This document shows, piece by piece, positions 1-5,934 of a stretch of 14,954 nucleotides of DNA. The position numbers and the translations under genes are program-made. The notes under the pieces were generated by a model. The model ran no database searches and had not been told where the DNA came from. It was given only the letters and a program-made list of their open reading frames with translations. The DNA lies in the NCBI GenBank assembly GCA_029287755.1, contig JARFQM010000368.1, positions 1 through 14,954 on the forward strand, written 5' to 3'. Numbering within the stretch: position 1 is the stretch's first letter; each line of letters starts with the position of its first letter. Origin of the DNA: Desulfofustis sp. Lineage in GTDB: Bacteria > Desulfobacterota > Desulfobulbia > Desulfobulbales > Desulfocapsaceae.

Positions 1-952
1 AGTAAAGCGTGATCTCCTTACCCCCGAGTTGATATTTGTAGCGCTCGGTGCCGCCAAGAAAATCATAATTTGCCAGATTCGCTTCGATGGCGGCTCGAAT
101 GCTCAGCACTTTGCTCATGAGACCGATTGAGGTTGTGCGAAATCTTGGGTTGTAGCTGTTGTTGTAGAGATAAAGATTCTTTGCATGCTCGATACAGAAA
201 ACCATTGCGGCCGGGGCTTCGCCAATGCTCATACCCTGCAGCCTGAGCATGCCGGCGGCGGCGAGTTCGGCAGCAAGTAGACGAAAGAAACGTTCCCGTT
301 CTTCAGTCATGAAGGCAGCCTTGTCTTTGCGGCTCAGCCTGAACAGCTGGACGAACTGGTTCATTGCGGCGTCAATTTCGGCCGCGCCGCCAAGGTCGCC
401 TATGACTATATCTCCGGACTCATAAAGGCGCCGCAGTTTGCGCCGTACTTCATGCCGCTGTTTCGCACTGAGACGGTCGAGGTACTCCTGCCAACTGCCG
501 GGCAACTCCATCTCCAGCGAATGGCTCAACGGAGTTATGCTGCAACGCCATCGTTTCGTTATCTCTGCGGAGCGGGCTAACGAATAGACAATCGAGTCGG
601 GACGCACCGGCTCCAGCACCAGCCTGGTGATCTGCCGTGATTCGAGAAAATCAAACAAGCCGGTAAAAAATCGTTGCTCCTCATCTGGGGCGACAGCCAC
701 ATCGCCGGTATCACAGAGATCGGCCGAGCCGATAATTCGAGCGGTGGCGCCCTCCACCATTAACGGGGCGATGCCAATAGGACTCCCACCGTTGCTCACT
801 AGAGTAAGCAGCGCTTCTTTGCCGTCTCCGAACACTCGATGCCAGGCCTTTAGCCACGGCGGCGTAATAAACGGATTGTCCCACTTCCAGATACGTCCGT
901 ATTGCTGCCAGAGGGTTTCAAGGGTGGAGAAATCAAGCCTTTCAATCGTCAT
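1..952 (-). CDS. BioF2/CelD-type GNAT acyltransferase (partial, C-terminus outside window)
   Basis: The minus-strand frame is open from ATG at 952 to the window edge, about 317 codons, with no stop seen. The middle carries a basic helix KQRHEVRRKLRRL (about residues 164-176), and the end reads DFLGGTERYKYQLGG (about 297-311). Both are hallmarks of the BioF2-like/CelD acetyltransferase family (Acetyltransf_6), a double-GNAT fold related to FemABX. Members transfer acyl groups to amines on sugars or polysaccharide precursors; the related FemX proteins transfer amino acids from aminoacyl-tRNA. No signal peptide is visible, so it is probably cytoplasmic. The start lies 12 bp after the stop of the upstream Gfo/Idh/MocA gene, with a G-rich stretch before it, so it is probably translated from the same operon mRNA. 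The family call is firm; donor and acceptor are not known. Confidence 0.85.
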   Translation of the reverse strand, partial: MTIERLDFSTLETLWQQYGRIWKWDNPFITPPWLKAWHRVFGDGKEALLTLVSNGGSPIGIAPLMVEGATARIIGSADLCDTGDVAVAPDEEQRFFTGLFDFLESRQITRLVLEPVRPDSIVYSLARSAEITKRWRCSITPLSHSLEMELPGSWQEYLDRLSAKQRHEVRRKLRRLYESGDIVIGDLGGAAEIDAAMNQFVQLFRLSRKDKAAFMTEERERFFRLLAAELAAAGMLRLQGMSIGEAPAAMVFCIEHAKNLYLYNNSYNPRFRTTSIGLMSKVLSIRAAIEANLANYDFLGGTERYKYQLGGKEITLY

Positions 953-964
953 CGAAGCCCCACC

Positions 965-2011
965 CTACTCCTCTCCATGCCAGTGCCCCGGCGGCTCTTT
1001 TACTTCGACCGAGGTACCGCTGCGCGCCGATTCAGACAGCGCGTCCAATACGGCCAAGGTCCGAATGGAATCTTCAAGGGTAATAAGCGGCGCCCCTCCA
1101 TCAGCTACCCGGTCACCGAAATGTTCAACCATGAGCCGATACTGGTCGGCACCCGGAATGACAATCGGTTCAGCCGTATCGTTGTCGCCGACCCGATGAA
1201 AAATGTGCGTCTCATTGTCCCAGGGGATAAACCCATCATGCGGCACCTCGATGACCCCGGCGCTGCCGATAACTGCATAGGTCTGCTGCAGGCCGGAACA
1301 GAAGCTGGCCTCGATCGAGGCAAGAGCCGCGCCAGCGAAATCGAGATTGCCTACCATGTGCACATCTACCCCGCTGTTGTTCCTGTCAAGCGCAAGCGCC
1401 TGCACCCTGGAGACCCGGAGCTTCAGAAACAGTCTGGCGATGCCGACCCCGTAGCAGCCGACATCGAGCAGGGCACCGCCGCCCCGGACCGAGTTAAGCC
1501 GGTAATTATTACCTTTAGCAAGAAGATCGTCGGACATGGAAAAACAGAAGGCCGCCCGCACCAGCCGGGGGATACCGATCGCCCCCTCGGCAACCATCTC
1601 CTCGATACGCTTTGTCCGTGGATGAAAGCGGTACATCTGGGCTTCCATCAATAAGCGGCCGCTCATGGCCGCGGCCTCGGCCATTTTTACAGCCTCGGCA
1701 GCACTGCAGGCGAGCGGTTTTTCGCACAGCACGTGCTTGCCCGCCTCGAGCGCCCGAATGACCCATTGCTTATGCAGATGGTTGGGCAGCGGCACGTAGA
1801 TGGCATCGATAGCCGGGTCGGCGAGAAGGTCGTCGTACTCCTCGGTGAGCAGCGCTATTCCGTGCTCTTCAACCAGCGTCTCAGCCTCGCTGGGACGCCT
1901 CGTGGCAAGTCCATGCACTACCCCGTTTCTGGACGCGGAAATAGCCGGCATAACGCACTTTCTGGAAATCAGTGCGGTGCCCAGAACACCCCAGCGCAGT
2001 TTATCCGCCAT
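965..2011 (-). CDS. Gfo/Idh/MocA family NAD(P)-dependent oxidoreductase
   Basis: This 348-aa protein has the classic two-domain layout. The N-terminal Rossmann fold starts at LRWGVLGTALIS (residues 5-16). The EKP motif, with the family's catalytic lysine, is at 97-99 in HVLCEKPLA. A C-terminal alpha/beta domain contains GGGALLDVGCYGVG (177-190), the family's active-site helix. The layout is close to D-xylose/glucose-fructose oxidoreductase and dihydrodiol dehydrogenase types, so a sugar, polyol or sugar-like ring is the likely substrate. There is no Tat or Sec signal, so it is cytoplasmic. Its ATG lies inside the end of the upstream ThuA-Gfo/Idh/MocA gene (11-bp overlap), with GAGAGGA just upstream, which points to translational coupling. 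Substrate and stereochemistry cannot be read from the sequence. Confidence 0.93.
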   Translation of the reverse strand: MADKLRWGVLGTALISRKCVMPAISASRNGVVHGLATRRPSEAETLVEEHGIALLTEEYDDLLADPAIDAIYVPLPNHLHKQWVIRALEAGKHVLCEKPLACSAAEAVKMAEAAAMSGRLLMEAQMYRFHPRTKRIEEMVAEGAIGIPRLVRAAFCFSMSDDLLAKGNNYRLNSVRGGGALLDVGCYGVGIARLFLKLRVSRVQALALDRNNSGVDVHMVGNLDFAGAALASIEASFCSGLQQTYAVIGSAGVIEVPHDGFIPWDNETHIFHRVGDNDTAEPIVIPGADQYRLMVEHFGDRVADGGAPLITLEDSIRTLAVLDALSESARSGTSVEVKEPPGHWHGEE

Positions 2012-3659
2012 CGATCCTCTCCGGTCGGCCGCCGGCGCTCATCGACCTGGCTGCTGACTCGAGAATGGCTACCACCTTAAGCGAGTCGGCAAGCGGCGCA
2101 GCCAGTGGCTCGCCCCAGAGCAGGTGGTTGGCGAGATTGGCATGAAAGGCGAAAGGATCACGTTCGGGCAACAGCAACCGCGTTGGTTCAATTTGCCCCT
2201 CTCCTGTTCGCCGATGCAGGGTAATCTCGGGCATCATCTCGGTGGCTGGGATGTCGTCTTTGGCATAGTAGTAAAGAGGATCGAAACTAACGGCTGAGAT
2301 GTCCCGCCAGTGCCCGACAATGGCCCCGGCAGTGCCGAGCAGATACCATTTCGGTTTCCTTGTCGCGGCTATGTCGGAGTGGATGAATTCCGCTTCCGTG
2401 CCGTCAACAAAGCGAATCTGTATACGTTCCTGATCGGCGTTGGTGACATCGTGCCAGACCCGCTTGTGGCGGGTACCGACCACCCACTCTATCGGCTGGG
2501 GCAGCAGGCCGACTATCCAGTCCAGGTAGTGGGCGCCCCAGTCGTAGGAAGTCCCGCCCGAGACGGGAGCGTGAGAGTGCCAGTAGCCGCAGGGATGATG
2601 GAATCCGCCAACGAAAGTCTCGAGATAGAACAATTCGCCGATCTTTCCACTGGACACCGCCTTTTTCACGGCCAGGAAATCTGGATCCCAGCGCCTGTTC
2701 TGGTGGCAGCTCAAATGTCTTCTGTGCGTCAGCGCCGCGTCCTGCATGGCTTTGGTTTCAGCCTGACCGAGAGCCAGCGGTTTTTCGCTCAGTACATGCT
2801 TGCCAGCCTGCAGCATCTGGATCGAGAGTGATGAGTGGGAATCTGGTGCGGTGGCGATGACTACCAGATCGACAGCCGGATCAGCACTCATTTCGGCGGC
2901 ATCAGCGTAGGTGGCAATGGCTGGAAAATCAGTTATAGCCTGGTGCAGTCTCCGAGGATCGAGGTCGCAGGCGGCCACCAGGTGCAGTCCCTGAGTATGT
3001 TCGGCGGCGATTCCATGAAGCCTGCCGACCGAGGGTGCATAGCCAAGAATGCCGATACCCAGCGAGCGCTCCGGCGAAGGCGCCAGCCCCTGGCAATGGC
3101 GCAGCAGGCGATAGAAGGCGCGCTGGACCAGAGACGGGCTGAAATCCTGCAGCGTGGTGCAGGCGAGATACCCGGCGCCATGGCCCCGCAGGGTCAATAC
3201 GGCGCTGTGTTGGTAGTGATAATCGACATAGAGTACCGTCTCGGTATCATCGCTGTGCACCAGCAGAGGTTGATAAAGGCCTCCAACATAAACCGCATCG
3301 GGGAGTCTGGCGCCGAGAGGGTTGGCCCGGTCGGTGAACAGCACCCGTAATTCGGTCGCCGGACCGACCGGGCCCGGCCGTACCCCGAATTCTTCAGGCA
3401 GCGGCCAGGTCTGTTGGGCGGCAAGCGCCAGCCAGACCCCGCCGCTTTCGACAAAGGGCAGCAGTCTAGCGCCGTTTATAGCAGGAGCGGAGGCGTCGAC
3501 GGTAAGCACTGCCTGATATTCACTCAGCTCGGCGGGCGTTTCGTCTTCGATATCGACACGCACATGGTCCATACCGTCAGTGATATACCTCCAGGCCGTG
3601 GCGCCCTCCCCGGGGGAGGCGGTAATAACAAGAATCCTCAACTCTGGGTGAACAATCAT
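2001..3659 (-). CDS. ThuA-like domain fused to a Gfo/Idh/MocA oxidoreductase
   Basis: At 552 aa this is about 200 residues longer than a normal Gfo/Idh/MocA enzyme. Residues 6-190 resemble the ThuA/DUF1037 flavodoxin-like fold: an initial LRILVITAS strand, a VESGGVWLALA segment (70-80) and a GHGAGYLACTTLQDF segment (159-173). Residues 199-552 are a complete oxidoreductase, with Rossmann start LGIGILGYAPSVGRLHG (200-216), SEKPLA (291-296), NRRWDPDF (321-328) and GGTSYDWGAHYLDW (368-381). ThuA and ThuB, the latter of the Gfo/Idh/MocA family, are neighbouring separate genes in rhizobial disaccharide utilisation and form 3-keto-sugars. A natural fusion suggests the two steps act on one substrate. 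The start is supported by AAGGAG at 3667-3672. The gene is 4 bp downstream of the S51-CysRS-tail gene and overlaps the next gene. The domain calls are strong; keto-sugar chemistry is inference. Confidence 0.88.
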   Translation of the reverse strand: MIVHPELRILVITASPGEGATAWRYITDGMDHVRVDIEDETPAELSEYQAVLTVDASAPAINGARLLPFVESGGVWLALAAQQTWPLPEEFGVRPGPVGPATELRVLFTDRANPLGARLPDAVYVGGLYQPLLVHSDDTETVLYVDYHYQHSAVLTLRGHGAGYLACTTLQDFSPSLVQRAFYRLLRHCQGLAPSPERSLGIGILGYAPSVGRLHGIAAEHTQGLHLVAACDLDPRRLHQAITDFPAIATYADAAEMSADPAVDLVVIATAPDSHSSLSIQMLQAGKHVLSEKPLALGQAETKAMQDAALTHRRHLSCHQNRRWDPDFLAVKKAVSSGKIGELFYLETFVGGFHHPCGYWHSHAPVSGGTSYDWGAHYLDWIVGLLPQPIEWVVGTRHKRVWHDVTNADQERIQIRFVDGTEAEFIHSDIAATRKPKWYLLGTAGAIVGHWRDISAVSFDPLYYYAKDDIPATEMMPEITLHRRTGEGQIEPTRLLLPERDPFAFHANLANHLLWGEPLAAPLADSLKVVAILESAARSMSAGGRPERIDGG

Positions 3660-3663
3660 GATG

Positions 3664-4914
3664 CTACTCCTTGTCTTCCTCGATTCGCCAGCGATAGCCG
3701 TCGGCCGTATCCTCTATGGCGATGGAAGCCATGCTCAGTGCCTCGCGCACCGCATCTGCAGCCTCAAACTGCCGGGTCTGGCGGAAATGTTGGCGGACCT
3801 TCAGCAGATTGTCTATGAGCGGAGCCATGAGGCGCTGACGGGCAGCCTCTGAAAGCACCTGGCAGGTTCCCATTTCAGCCAGTTTCTCGCGAAAGAAATC
3901 GCGTGCCTGGGCAATGGCTTCGGGGTTTTCCAGTTCGCCATGAGCCTGCCAGAGAAGCCTGTCCATCTCCAGCAAGGCATGGGCAGACTTACCCAGATCG
4001 TCTTCTTCTATTCCTCGTTGAAACTCAGCCGTCAGCGCATGCAGCAGTGGCCAGAAGTCGGTCTCTGGAACTGGCTGCTGGTCAGGCGCTGCAGATTGGA
4101 GAGATTCCTCGACCCGAACATCATCCGAGCCGTGTTCTCCACCCAGCAGGTTCAGTGGATAGGTGTTGCCCGGGGTGAAGTTCCGCTGCGCAGAACCATA
4201 CTGCAGCACCACGGTACCGATCCCATGAACGGTGAAAGAAGCGGCGTTGAAATCTATGATACAGGCGGTATGCTCGTCCAGCCCGAGCACCGGCAGGGGC
4301 TCATCGAGCCGATCGACGAGTTGTTCGAACCTGGAACTACCCATGAAACAGCGGCTTGTGTCATGGGTTCCGCCCTCGGCATTGTTCCAGTGGGGTATGA
4401 CGACCAGCGGGAGTCCGAAAGCGCCGAGCAGGTCGAGGCCGTCAACCCAGTGGGGTGGCTCGCCGACCTTATAGATCTCATAGACCGGCAGGGTGTATTT
4501 CCCGGTAGTAAGCGCCGCAGCACTGGCCGCAACCAGACAACCGCCCCGGTTGATGAGCTCTATCATTATTTCTGGTATGGGCGAATCTTTAAGCTGACGC
4601 ACCGTATAGGTCGGACTCCCGGGACCCATCAGGACAAAATCGGCCTGACGCAGCTGCCGGTAGGTGCGGGCCGCTTCGATTTCGGCAATGGCTTCGGCAG
4701 ATTTATAACTGGCAATCTGAAGCGGGCAGCCTACCCGCCGCTCGAAATAGCCGACCGCATTTTCCCCAATCTGGTCGGCGTTGAGCTGGAAACCGGCCGG
4801 CGTGTCGAGAAACAGCGCCTGCGGCTCAGGCTGGTAGGCAGACAACAGCAGTTTATGTACCTCAACCATAGTGGCGGTCAGTTCGCCCGACCCCATGAGT
4901 GCAAGAATTCCCAT
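3664..4914 (-). CDS. Cyanophycinase-like peptidase S51 fused to a CysRS-like C-terminal helical region
   Basis: Residues 1-255 of this 416-aa protein form a class-I-glutamine-amidotransferase-like hydrolase of family S51 (cyanophycinase, peptidase E). It opens with MGILALMGSGE and has GPGSPTYTVRQL (97-108). A putative Ser131 nucleophile sits in AASAAAL, His175 in VVIPHW and Glu214 in LGLDEHTA, so the Ser-His-Glu set is complete, although the usual GxSAG elbow is altered. After a linker rich in acidic residues and proline (about 260-285), residues 290-411 look like the DALR and C-terminal region of cysteinyl-tRNA synthetase, ending in FEAADAVREAL and IEDTADGYRWR. The HIGH and KMSKS synthetase core is absent. 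An AAGGA ribosome site lies 3 nt before the ATG. The hydrolase probably cleaves an amide, beta-aspartyl or N-terminal Asp-type bond; the role of the tail is unknown. Confidence 0.85.
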   Translation of the reverse strand: MGILALMGSGELTATMVEVHKLLLSAYQPEPQALFLDTPAGFQLNADQIGENAVGYFERRVGCPLQIASYKSAEAIAEIEAARTYRQLRQADFVLMGPGSPTYTVRQLKDSPIPEIMIELINRGGCLVAASAAALTTGKYTLPVYEIYKVGEPPHWVDGLDLLGAFGLPLVVIPHWNNAEGGTHDTSRCFMGSSRFEQLVDRLDEPLPVLGLDEHTACIIDFNAASFTVHGIGTVVLQYGSAQRNFTPGNTYPLNLLGGEHGSDDVRVEESLQSAAPDQQPVPETDFWPLLHALTAEFQRGIEEDDLGKSAHALLEMDRLLWQAHGELENPEAIAQARDFFREKLAEMGTCQVLSEAARQRLMAPLIDNLLKVRQHFRQTRQFEAADAVREALSMASIAIEDTADGYRWRIEEDKE

Positions 4915-4975
4915 ATTTCCTTTGGTATTCAGGGCTGCAGCGAGTTACCCCAGCAGCTTGATATGGTTGTAGTCC

Positions 4976-5749
4976 TTAGCATGTCTGATTTCCCGGGTCA
5001 ACACGCGGCGGCGGCAGTAAGGTGAACGGAATCACCTGGCCGGACCTGTAACAACGCTGTCCGCCGTCCAGGTACACCACCGCCTCGCCGCCGCCATACA
5101 CGGTCCAGCCCTTAGTTTCAGCGTCATCGATGATACCGGTCGACTCGTCGAGCCCAAGCAGCCGTGCACCTGGAGCGAGGGACTGGAGACGGGCGGCCCA
5201 TGTCGGACCGGTCCTCTGGTGGTGAGGGATGACAAGAACAGGCCCGATTAGGCCAAGACCAGGCCGCACCGCAGAGGTACCTGGATCATAAAAGAGATCG
5301 CCCAGCACCATTGCTCCGGCACTGCTGCCGGCGATGACCGCTCCGGAAGCATAGGCCCGGATGGCGGCCTGCCAGCTTCTTGTCCCCTGAAGGGACTCGG
5401 CGAGATGGGCGGGAAACCCACCGAGCAGATAGATCAGATCGGCAGTGCCGAGAAGTTCGGACTCGCTGTCGTCATCGGCCGAAGCACGGTCGATGATCGC
5501 CCGGCAGAACACCTCAGTCGCGCCGATACTCCTGAACCACTGCACCCCCCGAGCGCCGGCCCTGTCCTGGTTATGGTCCGGCGCCGCCGCCGCAGGAATT
5601 ATGTGGACCGAGGCGCCGGCGCCGCCGGCAAGCTCGAGCGCCCGGCGATCCAGAGCCGCCATGCGGCCGCCGAATTCGGCTCCGCCGGCGAGGACGAGGC
5701 GGCCCAGGCTAGGCACCGCTGATGTGGCTGTGGCCATCACCCTGGCCAT
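4976..5749 (-). CDS. Cyanophycinase-like peptidase S51 protein
   Basis: This 257-aa protein, counted from ATG 5749, is a compact S51 hydrolase. It begins with a GRLVLAGGAEFGGR strand-loop, and LIYLLGGFPAHL precedes the nucleophile elbow IAGSSAGAM (Ser143). His176 or 177 in VIPHHQR and Glu202 in LGLDESTG complete a Ser-His-Glu triad. The length matches single-domain cyanophycinases, which hydrolyse beta-Asp-Arg peptides. It is only distantly similar to its neighbour and keeps the canonical GSSAGA that the neighbour has lost. The start is uncertain: TTG 5785 is the longest option and ATG 5737 is also possible; none has a good ribosome site, and 5749 leaves the shortest plausible lead into the first beta strand. 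It follows a good promoter at 5849-5876 and lies 61 bp before the next gene, so it is probably the first gene of the operon. Confidence 0.87.
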   Translation of the reverse strand: MARVMATATSAVPSLGRLVLAGGAEFGGRMAALDRRALELAGGAGASVHIIPAAAAPDHNQDRAGARGVQWFRSIGATEVFCRAIIDRASADDDSESELLGTADLIYLLGGFPAHLAESLQGTRSWQAAIRAYASGAVIAGSSAGAMVLGDLFYDPGTSAVRPGLGLIGPVLVIPHHQRTGPTWAARLQSLAPGARLLGLDESTGIIDDAETKGWTVYGGGEAVVYLDGGQRCYRSGQVIPFTLLPPPRVDPGNQTC

Positions 5750-5816
5750 TACCCAAGGCCAGCTTGGTGGCGCAACACTGGTCAATAGACAAGATTTTTA
5801 TCACTGCAGCCTCCAC
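5709..5816 (-). CDS. Possible 35-aa small ORF overlapping the S51 gene start
   Basis: A GTG at 5816 lies 4 nt after a strong AAGGAG (5821-5826), which is a better ribosome site than any start of the S51 gene itself. The frame runs 35 codons to a TAG at 5709-5711 and overlaps the S51 5' end in another frame. The peptide would be VEAAVIKILSIDQ... ending in GDGHSHISGA. It could be a leader peptide that delivers ribosomes to the S51 start, or chance. It could also mark a frameshift at the S51 N-terminus, but the S51 frame needs no extra residues. No family is recognised. Confidence 0.2.
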   Translation of the reverse strand: MEAAVIKILSIDQCCATKLALGNGQGDGHSHISGA

Positions 5817-5848
5817 TGCGCTCCTTGAGGTTGATAACTGTGAAAGAC

Positions 5849-5876
5849 ATTATAAGGCGATTTTCGCTGCTGTCTG
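5849..5876 (-). promoter_or_regulatory. Sigma-70-type promoter for the S51/Gfo-Idh-MocA operon
   Basis: On the minus strand a perfect TATAAT (5849-5854) lies 16 bp downstream of CAGACA (5871-5876, four of six matches to TTGACA). Transcription would start near 5842, about 90 nt before the first S51 gene. The -35 box falls in the loop of the inverted repeat at 5864-5888, and one repeat arm lies in the spacer. It is called from the sequence pattern alone. Confidence 0.5.
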
Positions 5877-5888
5877 TACCTGCAGCGA
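5864..5888. repeat. 7-bp perfect inverted repeat overlapping the operon promoter (candidate operator)
   Basis: TCGCTGC (5864-5870) and GCAGCGA (5882-5888) are perfect inverted arms separated by 11 bp. The spacing of arm centres is 18 bp, suited to a dimeric DNA-binding regulator. The arms straddle the putative -35 box. No T-run follows on either strand, so an intrinsic terminator is unlikely. It lies between the end of the FAD oxidoreductase gene and the first S51 gene. Confidence 0.45.
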
Positions 5889-5934
5889 TGCTCATTTAGA
5901 AATCGATAAAAAGAACGCTCCGGCCGGGACTGGA

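Noticed and set aside
902..1654. A 250-codon plus-strand frame opposite the Gfo/Idh/MocA gene
   Set aside because: The minus-strand frame has clear Rossmann and EKP motifs; the plus-strand product is low in family-like features and rich in Arg and Pro.
2310..3350. Two consecutive plus-strand frames opposite the ThuA-Gfo/Idh/MocA fusion
   Set aside because: No motif, no ribosome site, and fully antisense to a strongly supported gene.
4915..4978. An open stretch (RHAKDYNHIKLLG then stop) in another frame just after the S51 gene stop, which might be a frameshifted C-terminal tail
   Set aside because: The S51 protein already has a normal family length and the stretch has no family signature, so chance is the simpler reading.
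3940..5025. A 361-codon open frame on the plus strand opposite the S51 genes
   Set aside because: It is antisense to two well-supported S51 genes, shows no recognisable motif, and is the kind of long shadow frame that high-GC coding DNA produces.
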